Notes under the pieces: generated by a model
The model's input: the letters and a program-made list of their open reading frames with translations, nothing else
Told to the model about the DNA's origin: nothing
Databases searched by the model: none
In this document: one piece after another, positions 53,312-61,699 of the stretch
Layout of the letters: the number at the start of each line of letters is the position of its first letter
How positions within the stretch are numbered: the first letter of the stretch is position 1
Made by a program: the position numbers and the translations under genes
Assembly: GCF_016695175.1 (NCBI RefSeq)
Contig: NZ_CP068023.1
Location: forward strand, 2,743,501 to 2,807,500
From: Pseudoalteromonas sp. GCY
GTDB lineage: Bacteria; Pseudomonadota; Gammaproteobacteria; Enterobacterales; Alteromonadaceae
Reading direction: 5' to 3'
DNA: 64,000 bases

Positions 53312-53620
53312 TCAGTCAATATCAAACTTCTTATCAAAACGAGAGATCTGGAGGATTTTCTTAAGTTGTGGGCGACAATTACTAATTTGAATGCTAGAAA
53401 CTGAGCTTCCCAGCGTTTTTTTCATATTTAACAGCATACCCAAAGCGGAGCTGTCCATATAGTCGGTTTCACGCAGGTCAACAACAACCTTTTCGGTTTG
53501 ATCATTCACCTCAGCATACGCCTGACGAAACGACTGCACCAAATTAAAGTCAAACTTGCCCCTAATTTGAATAGTCAGTGTCTTACCGTCAGCAGAAGCA
53601 TTTTTACTCAAGCTCATCAT
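53312..53620 (-). CDS. STAS-domain anti-sigma antagonist (CrsA-like)
   Basis: A 102-residue STAS protein. The switch Ser lies in METDYMDSSALGML-type sequence (DYMDSSALGMLLNMKK), where a conserved Ser is phosphorylated in this family. In Shewanella the CrsA partner sequesters RpoS until CrsR changes its phosphorylation state. Here the two genes are in one operon (STAS first), consistent with the same module. AGGAG lies upstream of the ATG at 53620. The target sigma factor is not encoded nearby. Confidence 0.9.
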   Translation of the reverse strand: MMSLSKNASADGKTLTIQIRGKFDFNLVQSFRQAYAEVNDQTEKVVVDLRETDYMDSSALGMLLNMKKTLGSSVSSIQISNCRPQLKKILQISRFDKKFDID

Positions 53621-53760
53621 TAAGCTCCTAAATTATTTTGATTTGTTTCCCCTCACCAATTTAAATATAACGCTTAAAAATCATTTAGCAAAAAATAAAA
53701 AACATCTAATCTGCTTTTTGCTATGATCTCTGCAAAGAACCCGCAAGAGGACCAGAATTA

Positions 53761-54090
53761 ATGTCAGAATCAAGACTTGTGTACTCCACAGATGTAGGCC
53801 GTATTGACACCAAAGAACCAAAACAAGAAGTTCAGGGAAAAGTTTTTAAAGACAGCGCCGTTCGTATTGAAAGACAAACTAAAGGGCGCAAAGGCAAAGG
53901 CGTTATGCTTGTCGTCGGCATCGATAGTGAACAGCATGATCTAAAAAAATTGGCAAAAACGCTTAAATCTAAAATGGGTCAAGGTGGAGCAGTTAAAGAA
54001 GGCGTTATTGAAATTCAAGGCGATGACAGAGAAAAGCTTAAGCAATTATTAGAAGGCCAAGGCTTCAAAGTAAAAATAGCAGGCGGCTAG
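53761..54090 (+). CDS. yciH: YciH/SUI1-family translation factor
   Basis: A 109-residue protein with the SUI1/eIF1 fold (about 35-109): VRIERQTKGRKGKGVMLVVGI and GGAVKEGVIEIQGDDREKLKQLLEGQGFKVKIAGG. In E. coli YciH binds the small subunit and affects initiation fidelity. The N-terminal 30 residues are polar (RLVYSTDVGRIDTK is the family opening). It is divergent from the STAS gene and convergent with the GGDEF-EAL gene. Confidence 0.95.
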   Translation: MSESRLVYSTDVGRIDTKEPKQEVQGKVFKDSAVRIERQTKGRKGKGVMLVVGIDSEQHDLKKLAKTLKSKMGQGGAVKEGVIEIQGDDREKLKQLLEGQGFKVKIAGG

Positions 54091-54103
54091 GATCTTATTA
54101 TTT

Positions 54104-54126
54104 TCAGCCCCAAGCTTTGGGGCTGA
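54104..54126. terminator. Hairpin between yciH and the GGDEF-EAL gene
   Basis: TCAGCCCCAA and TTGGGGCTGA are a perfect 10-bp stem with a three-base loop between the two convergent genes. There is no strong T-run on either side. Confidence 0.65.
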
Positions 54127-54130
54127 GCCG

Positions 54131-57094
54131 CTATACTGCTGGGGCAAACCTCAAAATCTCGGCTTCACTTAGCGGCGGGCTGTAGTAATAACCTTGTACA
54201 ATATAGCAGTTATTTTTCGCCAAGAACGTCATCTGAGCCTCAGTTTCCACCCCTTCAGCAATAACCTGCAAATTTAATTTTTGTGCCATCGCTATGATCG
54301 CAGCGGTGATTTCCATATCATTCGGATCTTCAGGAATATCTTTTACAAAGGAGCGGTCGATTTTAAGTATATCAACAGGGAAACGTTTAATATAACTTAA
54401 AGACGAATAGCCTGTACCAAAGTCATCAATAGACAGTGAAACGCCAAGCGCTTTGATATCTCTAAGTTGTATAATTGCCGCTTCCACATCTCCCATCAGC
54501 ATGCTCTCGGTAAGCTCAAGGTGCAGTAGAGTTGGCTCCATCTCAGTTCTTTCAATAATATCTGACAGCGTACTGATCAATTGTGCGTCTTTAAACTGTC
54601 TCGCAGAAAGGTTGATGGATATGTTGGCAATCTTGCCCGCAGCTTTTAAACGACGAGAAAAATGACACGCTTCTTCTAACACCCATGCGCCAAGCTCTAC
54701 GATTAAGCCTGTCGCTTCAGCAATTGGAATAAACTTACTTGGTGGAATGGTTCCTTCGCTTGGGTGGAACCAACGAATAAGCGCTTCGTAGCCTACAACC
54801 TCACCACTTTCACTGTTCACTTGTGGTTGATAATGCAAGGTAAATTGTTGCGCTTTAATTGCTATACGCAGCTCGCTTTCTATATATAGGCGCTCGTTGG
54901 CGGCTTCGTCTAAATCTTGGCTATAGAAATGGTAAGTGTTCCGCCCTTTTGCTTTAGCCTGATACATTGCTAAATCTGCATGTTTAAGCAGCTGCTCTTC
55001 TTCTTTACTGTCAAACGGAGCCATCGTAATACCAATACTTGCACTGACGATCACTTCGTTATTACCCAATTTTATTGGTTCTGCCAGTGTCTTTTGAATG
55101 ATATTGGCAACTTCCATGGCATTTTCTCGCTCATTGATGCCACTCAGTAACACCGCAAACTCATCCCCACCCAATCTGGCAATGGTATCTTCTGCACGGA
55201 GCCGCTTTTTCAATCTCGTCGCGACTTCAAGCAATAAGCGGTCACCCGCGTCATGTCCCAAGGTATCATTGATGCGTTTAAACTCATCTAAGTCAAAGTA
55301 AAATAGAGCAAAGGCGTAATGACCACGCTCGGCAAGCGCCATGGATTTACGTAACTGCATCCTGAAAAACGTTCGGTTGGCAAGGCCAGTTAAGGTATCA
55401 AAGTAAGCCAATTCTTCCATTTTACGCTGGCTTTCTTTTACAAACGAAATATCTTGGGCTGAGGCGACATAACTTGAAATTGCGCCGCCTTCTTCACGGA
55501 TCGGCGACACACTCAAACTGACCCAAATAGGTGCCTCTCTGTTACCCGCCAACATGGTATCCCCGCGCCAGTGATTGCGGCTGCGCAAGTCAATATCGAT
55601 ATCATCAATGAGAATTGCCATGTCTTTTGAAATAATACTCAAAAGCGGAGAACCAATAAAATGCTGTTCATCATAGCCCGTCATTTCCTGCATTTTTGGA
55701 TTGACGTACTCAATTTGAAAATGCTCATTGGTCAATACAACGCCGGTACCAGAGAAAGCCACGGCTTTTGACAAACGGTTTGCCGCCTTTTCAGCGATTT
55801 CTTTTTCTGTAATGCGTTGATTTAGGCCATTTACAAGCTGTTTTATCTCAACACTCATGTCGTTAAATGAGGCGTTCAATTGACCTATCTCGTCATCTGT
55901 ATGCGGCAAGGTTGGCGTATCCCACTGCCCTCGACCAAATCCCTTCACTGCTTTAACGAGCGCATTGATGCGTTTGAGTACTAATTGATATAAAACCTGA
56001 TGCAGTAATATCGCGACAAAAATGGCATACAGAATAAACAAACCAAAGAACTTAACTTTAAGCTCTTCAATGGCCGAGATAGCCGACGCCCGTTTCTTAT
56101 AGATCCCAATGTACCAATCTAAATTGGCAATATGGGTCACGTGCATAATATGCCAGTTGTCTTTATATCTAAATTCATCTTGGATATTTGGCAGCTTAGT
56201 AATAAGTGCTGTTTGTACTATTTTACTCAAGTCTTCAGGTAGCTTGTTGTGGTCCAATAGCTGCCCAGTCGCAGCGGTGGTTTTAAACAGGCCGGGAGCT
56301 GCCAATAATCGACCCTGTTTATCAAAAACGATGAAGCCTTGCTGATGGTCAGATTTAGGTAATTTTTCGAGTAAGGTGGTCAGTTCTATGTCGCTACCCG
56401 TTAACCCAAGGTATTTGTCATGTAAGTATAAAGGCACCAAAATACTGACCACCCACTTGTTCCAAACCCTATCAAAATACACGCCCGACCATACTGCTTC
56501 CCTCGTTGGGTTTTGTTCAGCATGTAAAACAGGCAAGTTATGAAGCTGATTATTGACCAGCCTCGGGTCTTTCGCTAATAGGGCATTAGGAGGCGCAACA
56601 CGGACAAAGCCATCTGTTGTAGATAGGTAAAAATTAAAGAAATCCTGTAACAGTGGGGGCGCAAGAATATTCCAAAGCAATTCAGATTCAGAAAATAACT
56701 TTTGCACTGACTGCAATTTTAAATCGCCAGTATATATAGCTGCAGAAAGACCATTTTTGGCTGTACTCGCTAAGTTTTCGCCACGCTTGTCGACACTCGC
56801 TTGCGCGCCAGATAAATCTTGAACACCATAAAGTAAGTGTTTGGAAACCACTGAATTGGCTTGTTCGGCCAAGTTAGCTTTAAGATCGAGGTAATTTGAG
56901 AACTGATTGTTCACCTGCGCACTAAAACGCTTGAGCTCATCATACTCTTCATAGATCAACTGCTTTTCTTCAGATTTTAGCATCAATGCCGCAGCAAAAA
57001 CGCCCGCGATCAAACAGACGGCCGAAATCAACATCGACAGCTTTACACTTAAAGAGCTTGCACCATATCTTGATGGGGGACGACGATTGCCCAC
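54131..57094 (-). CDS. Cache-HAMP-PAS-GGDEF-EAL cyclic-di-GMP protein
   Basis: A 987-residue membrane sensor. TM1 is at about 17-40 and TM2 about 348-372, enclosing a large periplasmic double-Cache domain. HAMP follows (about 375-430), then PAS (about 440-555), GGDEF (RLGGDEFAVLL) and EAL (EALIRWFHP). The GGDEF motif is intact and the EAL domain keeps NLSARQ, ELTES, DDFGTGYSS and EGVET, so both synthesis and hydrolysis of cyclic-di-GMP are possible. The ligand of the Cache domain is unknown. It is convergent with yciH. Confidence 0.95.
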   Translation of the reverse strand: MGNRRPPSRYGASSLSVKLSMLISAVCLIAGVFAAALMLKSEEKQLIYEEYDELKRFSAQVNNQFSNYLDLKANLAEQANSVVSKHLLYGVQDLSGAQASVDKRGENLASTAKNGLSAAIYTGDLKLQSVQKLFSESELLWNILAPPLLQDFFNFYLSTTDGFVRVAPPNALLAKDPRLVNNQLHNLPVLHAEQNPTREAVWSGVYFDRVWNKWVVSILVPLYLHDKYLGLTGSDIELTTLLEKLPKSDHQQGFIVFDKQGRLLAAPGLFKTTAATGQLLDHNKLPEDLSKIVQTALITKLPNIQDEFRYKDNWHIMHVTHIANLDWYIGIYKKRASAISAIEELKVKFFGLFILYAIFVAILLHQVLYQLVLKRINALVKAVKGFGRGQWDTPTLPHTDDEIGQLNASFNDMSVEIKQLVNGLNQRITEKEIAEKAANRLSKAVAFSGTGVVLTNEHFQIEYVNPKMQEMTGYDEQHFIGSPLLSIISKDMAILIDDIDIDLRSRNHWRGDTMLAGNREAPIWVSLSVSPIREEGGAISSYVASAQDISFVKESQRKMEELAYFDTLTGLANRTFFRMQLRKSMALAERGHYAFALFYFDLDEFKRINDTLGHDAGDRLLLEVATRLKKRLRAEDTIARLGGDEFAVLLSGINERENAMEVANIIQKTLAEPIKLGNNEVIVSASIGITMAPFDSKEEEQLLKHADLAMYQAKAKGRNTYHFYSQDLDEAANERLYIESELRIAIKAQQFTLHYQPQVNSESGEVVGYEALIRWFHPSEGTIPPSKFIPIAEATGLIVELGAWVLEEACHFSRRLKAAGKIANISINLSARQFKDAQLISTLSDIIERTEMEPTLLHLELTESMLMGDVEAAIIQLRDIKALGVSLSIDDFGTGYSSLSYIKRFPVDILKIDRSFVKDIPEDPNDMEITAAIIAMAQKLNLQVIAEGVETEAQMTFLAKNNCYIVQGYYYSPPLSEAEILRFAPAV

Positions 57095-57258
57095 AAGTTA
57101 ACCTATTCTTTTATTTACAGTGGTGGTGTTGCCTGAATATACCAGAATATTTTTCGACTCGCCAATAAGTTACGTTTGATTAACGTACTTAACTCACTGA
57201 GATTGGGCACATATCTGCCAAATAACTTAGGTTTTTGCCCATACGTCCAAAGTAGTAC

Positions 57259-57288
57259 TTGTTTTCTCGTTTAGTTCTATGCTAATAA
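57259..57288 (+). promoter_or_regulatory. Candidate promoter of pheL-pheA
   Basis: TTGTTT and TAATAA are separated by 18 bases. It ends about 30 bases before the pheL start. Both boxes match only 4 of 6 bases, so it is a plausible but unproven promoter. Confidence 0.4.
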
Positions 57289-57319
57289 TGTATTCAGTTT
57301 CAAAGTAAGGTTTGAATAA

Positions 57320-57376
57320 ATGAATTTCATCGCACGCAACAGCAACACATATTTCTTTTTTAGCTTCTTTAGGTGA
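57320..57376 (+). CDS. pheL: Phenylalanine attenuator leader peptide
   Basis: An 18-residue reading frame, MNFIARNSNTYFFFSFFR, with an AAGG-type ribosome-binding site a few bases upstream. Six residues are Phe and one is Tyr, clustered just before the stop, the classic leader-peptide pattern of pheA attenuators. The stop at 57374-57376 overlaps the start of the region that can pair with the terminator stem, as needed for ribosome stalling to matter. It resembles but is not identical to the E. coli leader. Confidence 0.85.
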   Translation: MNFIARNSNTYFFFSFFR

Positions 57377-57377
57377 A

Positions 57378-57443
57378 GAGGCTTGACTGTTCGCGAGTGA
57401 AAAAGAATAGCTAAGCCTCCCAACTTCGGGAGGCTTTTTTTTT
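57378..57443 (+). promoter_or_regulatory. pheA attenuator: antiterminator and terminator
   Basis: The terminator is AAGCCTCCC (57413-57421) paired with GGGAGGCTT (57428-57436), then a run of T to 57443. The alternative antiterminator pairs GAGGCTT (57378-57384) with AAGCCTC (57413-57419), sequestering the terminator's left arm. This fits classic phenylalanyl-tRNA-sensing attenuation. The 371-base gap 57095-57465 contains this and the leader peptide. Confidence 0.85.
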
Positions 57444-57465
57444 GGCTAAATGGGAGTGAGGACCT

Positions 57466-58620
57466 ATGACACAAAATACATTAGATGCCCTTAGGCATGA
57501 CATCAATGAGATAGATTCAGAATTACTGATTTTACTGGCAAAGCGACGTCGCATTAGTCATGGCGTGCTGGAATATAAGATTGCCAACAACAAACCTATC
57601 CGTGATGAAGCTCGTGAGGAGGCACTGCTAGAGAAACTGATCCGTTATGGTAAATCTCTGGGTCTTGATGCCTTTTATATAAACAGCGTTTTCCAAACTA
57701 TCTTAGAAGACTCAGTGTTAAACCAGCAAGCCATGCTGCAAAAGAACTTAAACCCCGATGCCGTAGGTGATACACACCGCGTTGCCTACTTGGGTGGACA
57801 AGGCTCTTATAGCCAGCTTGCTTGTCATAAATACTTCAGTCGTCGTCCCGGTAAGCTTGTAGAAATGGGTTGCCAAAGCTTTGAGCAAATCACCGAGCAG
57901 GTAGAGAAAGGCCAAGCGGACTTTGGTATCTTACCTATTGAAAATACCAGTTCAGGCAGTATCAACGAAGTATTCGATTTATTGCAACATACGCAAGTAT
58001 CTATTGTGGGCGAAGTAACGCATACCGTAGAGCATTGCCTCCTGGCTTTGCCAGACACAGAATTACAAGCCATAGACAAAATTTATGCGCACCCTCAACC
58101 TTTTGCCCAGTGCAGCCGTTTTATTCAAGGTCTTGGGGATATTCAGCATGAAACCTGTGACTCGACCTCTAGTGCATTAAAGCAAGCAGCAGAGCACCGA
58201 AACAGTGCCGCGATTGGCTCTGCACAAGCTGGTAAGAATATGGGTCTAGAAGTGGTCAAGTCTGGCCTTGCGAATCAGACCGAAAACCATAGCCGCTTTA
58301 TTGTAGTAGCAAGAAAAGCACTTCAAGTGTCTACTCAAATCCCAACGAAAACCAGCTTAATTATGGCCACCAAACAGCAAGTAGGCTCACTTGCTGACGC
58401 GCTGATGGTATTTAAACAGCACAATATAAATATGGTTAAGTTAGAGTCACGCCCAGTACCTGGTAACCCTTGGGAAGAAGTCTTTTATGTAGATTTGCTT
58501 GCCAATATTGCAGACTCACAAGTCCAAGTAGCACTTGAAGAATTAAAAGATCATACCCAGTTTGTACGCTTACTGGGCTGCTACCAAAGCGAGTCTTTGC
58601 AAGCAGTAGATGTGTTGTAA
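57466..58620 (+). CDS. pheA: Bifunctional chorismate mutase/prephenate dehydratase
   Basis: A 384-residue P-protein that converts chorismate to prephenate and then phenylpyruvate. The N-terminal chorismate mutase helix bundle (about 1-95) contains LRHDINEIDSELLILLAKRRRIS. The dehydratase domain (about 105-285) has VAYLGGQGSYSQLACHKYF and the NHSRFIVVA motif. The regulatory ACT domain (about 298-375) has the phenylalanine-binding GSLA and ESRP motifs, so feedback inhibition is expected. Expression is controlled by the upstream attenuator. Confidence 0.97.
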   Translation: MTQNTLDALRHDINEIDSELLILLAKRRRISHGVLEYKIANNKPIRDEAREEALLEKLIRYGKSLGLDAFYINSVFQTILEDSVLNQQAMLQKNLNPDAVGDTHRVAYLGGQGSYSQLACHKYFSRRPGKLVEMGCQSFEQITEQVEKGQADFGILPIENTSSGSINEVFDLLQHTQVSIVGEVTHTVEHCLLALPDTELQAIDKIYAHPQPFAQCSRFIQGLGDIQHETCDSTSSALKQAAEHRNSAAIGSAQAGKNMGLEVVKSGLANQTENHSRFIVVARKALQVSTQIPTKTSLIMATKQQVGSLADALMVFKQHNINMVKLESRPVPGNPWEEVFYVDLLANIADSQVQVALEELKDHTQFVRLLGCYQSESLQAVDVL

Positions 58621-58652
58621 TAAATCATACTAAGTCACTCTCATCGAGAAAA

Positions 58653-58692
58653 ATAAAAAGCCAGAGCGCAAATTGCATTCTGGCTTTTTTGG
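58653..58692. terminator. Terminator between pheA and the discoidin lipoprotein
   Basis: AAAAAGCCAGA and TCTGGCTTTTTT pair around an interior loop, with A- and T-runs for both converging genes. Confidence 0.8.
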
Positions 58693-58714
58693 TTGAGATT
58701 TGTTTAACCTTAGG

Positions 58715-61555
58715 CTATTCGCCGCTAAGACCAAGGAGCTCAATTTCTGAGATCTGTACTAGGCCATCGTTATTCGCATTTTTGCTAATATTTAGACGAT
58801 AACTGCTATAGGCAAAAGCATTGGAAAAAGTAAACGCTCTTCGTTGTAAGCGCTCATCCCAGCTTTCCCCCACCCAAACCGCGACTTCTGTCCACGTCTC
58901 ACCGCCATCATTAGAACCCAGTAACTGGAAGTTTTCGGGATCGCGCTCTGGTGCATCATTCGCACTCGTGATTGCCAAACCACTCACAATTTGTGGCGTA
59001 GTAAAATCAGCTTGGATCCAAGATGGTGACTCCTCTGTTGGCGGGCCTTGCCACTCATTGTGATCTAGCCATTTTGTCTCGATATCATTATCAAACGCCT
59101 TTTGTTCACTTTCCGCATCTCCAATACGATTACGCGCGGTAAAGCTTGTTCCAGCCAAATCAGATAAATCTTCAAGTGCATACTGAGGTCCAGCGAGTTC
59201 AATTTCAGCTATTTGCACTAGCCCATCATTATTCGCATTTTTACTGATAGACAAGCGATAATGTGTGTAAGCCAAGCCATTAGCAAATGCAAAGGCACGA
59301 CGTTCAAAACGCGATTCAAACGACTCCCCTACCCAAGTATTTAATACTTGCCACACTTCCCCATCGTGAGATGCTAAAAGTTGGAAGTTTTCAGGGTCAC
59401 GCTCCGGCGCATCATTGGCGCTGGTAATGTACAAAGTATTTACCGCTTGCGCTTGCGGCAAGCTAACTTGGACCCAAGCTGGATTTTCAACAGTGGGAGG
59501 CCCCTGCCAATCATTGTGATCGAGCCATTTAGTCTCAACATTTTTATCAAATGCTTGCGCTGCGCCCTCTGAATCACTAATACTAAAACGCGCCGAGTAA
59601 CTCGCACCTTGTACTTGTGCATGATCTAATCCAGAGATTTCTGGGCCGATTAATTCAATCTCAGCAAGCTGCATCAGGCCATCATTATTTTTATTCTTGG
59701 TTATCTCAAGACGATAGCTTTGGTATGGCAATTGATTTGCTACCGCAAAGCTTTGGCGCTCCCCTCGCGCTTCAAAAGATTCACCAACCCAATTACTCAA
59801 CCGCTGCCATGTAACCCCGTTATCGTTAGAGCCAAACAAAGCAAAGTTCTCAGGATCTCGCTCTGGTGCATCATTGGCGCTCGTTATCGCAAGCTGATTA
59901 ACTGCCACCGCCTCATTAAAGTCTACTTGGATCCATGAAGGCGCTTCGACAGTTGGCGGGCCTTGCCAATCATTATGATCTAGCCACTTAGTGGTTGGGT
60001 TGTTATCAAAAGCCTTATCTTGGTTTTCCTCCTCACCGATACTGTTGCTTGCCGTGACCGCAAACGTCTCAGTATCAGTATGGTCAACGCTCGGATAAAC
60101 CGGCCCAACAAATTGAATTTCTCCAATTTGCAGTAAGCCATCGTTATTTTTGTTCTTTGTCACTGCAATTCGGTAGCTTGTATACTTTTGCGCATTACCA
60201 AATACAAAGCCTTGACGTTCAAAGCGCGCTTCAAACGACGCCCCAACCACATTACCCAAATTAACCCAACTCGCTCCCTCATCGTTAGAAGCTAATAAAG
60301 AGAAGTTTTCAGGGTCTCGCTCTGGGGCATCATTAGCACTGGTAATGTAAACACCGCTAATTGCTTGTTGAGTGGGAAAATCCACCTGGATCCAAGACGG
60401 CGCTTCCTCAGTAGGTGGTCCCTGCCAATCATTGTGGTCAAGCCATTTAGTTTGCGGATCGCCATCAAATGCTTTGTCTGCACTCTCGGTATCACCAATT
60501 GCATTTCTTGCTGTGATAGTAGCACCTGATGTCACGACTTGCTGCATCGGTCCCGTGGAGACCGGCTCATCAAATAATGGTAGCGCTAAGTCCATAATAC
60601 TATCGGCATTAAGGCCTAGCTGCGCAGTTAATGGGTGAGCTTGAAGCGCGTTGTAAATTGGCAATCGAAGCGCTTCAAGTGCAACTTCATCACCGCCAAG
60701 TGCGGCGCTAAGATTGCTAGCAGAGTCGCTTAAGACGCCCTGCAAAGAGCCTTGCTCGTCAAACTGTGCAAATGCAGCATTGAATAGGGAAAGCTTTTGC
60801 ACACTCTCGGAAACATACGTCATCTCGCAATTTTGCTCACCAGAGTCAGAGGTTGTGCAAGTTTCCCCTAATTCAAAATTCGTTAATTGATCAGCGCTAA
60901 CCACAGGTAACTCAAAAACATTGGTGTTCCCGGTTTGCCAGCCAAGGGCCCGAAGCAATAACGCAGACATCTCCACTTTTGCCAATGCCATTAATTCGGG
61001 AGTAGAGACATTACGCCCCTCAGCAATTTGCTGCTCCACCAGCATGGTTGCTAGTGTCGTCAAGGCGTTGATTTGTAGGGTAGCATCAGCACTGCCATCG
61101 GCATTTGAACCAAACGGCACGGCGACATGACTTAAGGTAGCCAAAGTCACACCAGCAATATACTCGCCACTTACCTGCTCCCCAATTCCTGCAGAACCAC
61201 AGCGACTTGCGTCGCAGCGCATCTGCGAGCCTTCACTCGTTGTGGCGGTCACTTTAATGGTGGAATTAATACCAAAACCGGCTTTACCCGTCAGTTCTAT
61301 AAACAACTCCCCCGTTTGACTGGTTGCCGAGTTCTCATCCATCATCATGCTAGAGCCATTGAGCGCCGTCACCGAAATGCGGGCTTGGCTCAACGCGCCT
61401 TTTATCACTGAACCTGATACTTCTGCCGTCGTCACAGCGGGAGTTACTGGCACTTCTTCAACTTTTGGGTCATCGCTCCCGCCGCCACATGCAGCCAATA
61501 AACTGCTAACAGCAATGAGCGGGATCGCATTTCTTATTTTATTTAACGTTTTCAT
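58715..61555 (-). CDS. Surface lipoprotein with four tandem discoidin-like (F5/8 type C) repeats
   Basis: A 946-residue protein. The lipobox LLAACGGG gives a lipid-anchored N-terminus. A domain of about 300 residues follows, not recognised except for a calcium-poor beta-rich look. Then four repeats of about 145-150 residues run from about 340 to the end, each with WLDHNDWQGPPT, SANDAPERDPENF, a WVGESFE-type stretch and KNxNNDGLxQIxEI. This pattern resembles discoidin/galactose-binding-like domains. It likely binds glycans at the outer membrane, consistent with the TonB receptor encoded just upstream on the same strand. Confidence 0.85.
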   Translation of the reverse strand: MKTLNKIRNAIPLIAVSSLLAACGGGSDDPKVEEVPVTPAVTTAEVSGSVIKGALSQARISVTALNGSSMMMDENSATSQTGELFIELTGKAGFGINSTIKVTATTSEGSQMRCDASRCGSAGIGEQVSGEYIAGVTLATLSHVAVPFGSNADGSADATLQINALTTLATMLVEQQIAEGRNVSTPELMALAKVEMSALLLRALGWQTGNTNVFELPVVSADQLTNFELGETCTTSDSGEQNCEMTYVSESVQKLSLFNAAFAQFDEQGSLQGVLSDSASNLSAALGGDEVALEALRLPIYNALQAHPLTAQLGLNADSIMDLALPLFDEPVSTGPMQQVVTSGATITARNAIGDTESADKAFDGDPQTKWLDHNDWQGPPTEEAPSWIQVDFPTQQAISGVYITSANDAPERDPENFSLLASNDEGASWVNLGNVVGASFEARFERQGFVFGNAQKYTSYRIAVTKNKNNDGLLQIGEIQFVGPVYPSVDHTDTETFAVTASNSIGEEENQDKAFDNNPTTKWLDHNDWQGPPTVEAPSWIQVDFNEAVAVNQLAITSANDAPERDPENFALFGSNDNGVTWQRLSNWVGESFEARGERQSFAVANQLPYQSYRLEITKNKNNDGLMQLAEIELIGPEISGLDHAQVQGASYSARFSISDSEGAAQAFDKNVETKWLDHNDWQGPPTVENPAWVQVSLPQAQAVNTLYITSANDAPERDPENFQLLASHDGEVWQVLNTWVGESFESRFERRAFAFANGLAYTHYRLSISKNANNDGLVQIAEIELAGPQYALEDLSDLAGTSFTARNRIGDAESEQKAFDNDIETKWLDHNEWQGPPTEESPSWIQADFTTPQIVSGLAITSANDAPERDPENFQLLGSNDGGETWTEVAVWVGESWDERLQRRAFTFSNAFAYSSYRLNISKNANNDGLVQISEIELLGLSGE

Positions 61556-61699
61556 ATTTATCCCTTCTTACATATCAACCAACTCGTGTGACTAGGCTGA
61601 TATAAACGCACCACAAGCAGGTGATAAGCCGTGATATTGTTTCTCGTTGTGCTGATACGACTTCACCCTGTTTGCATTACTTTATGTTTATCGCCAAAG

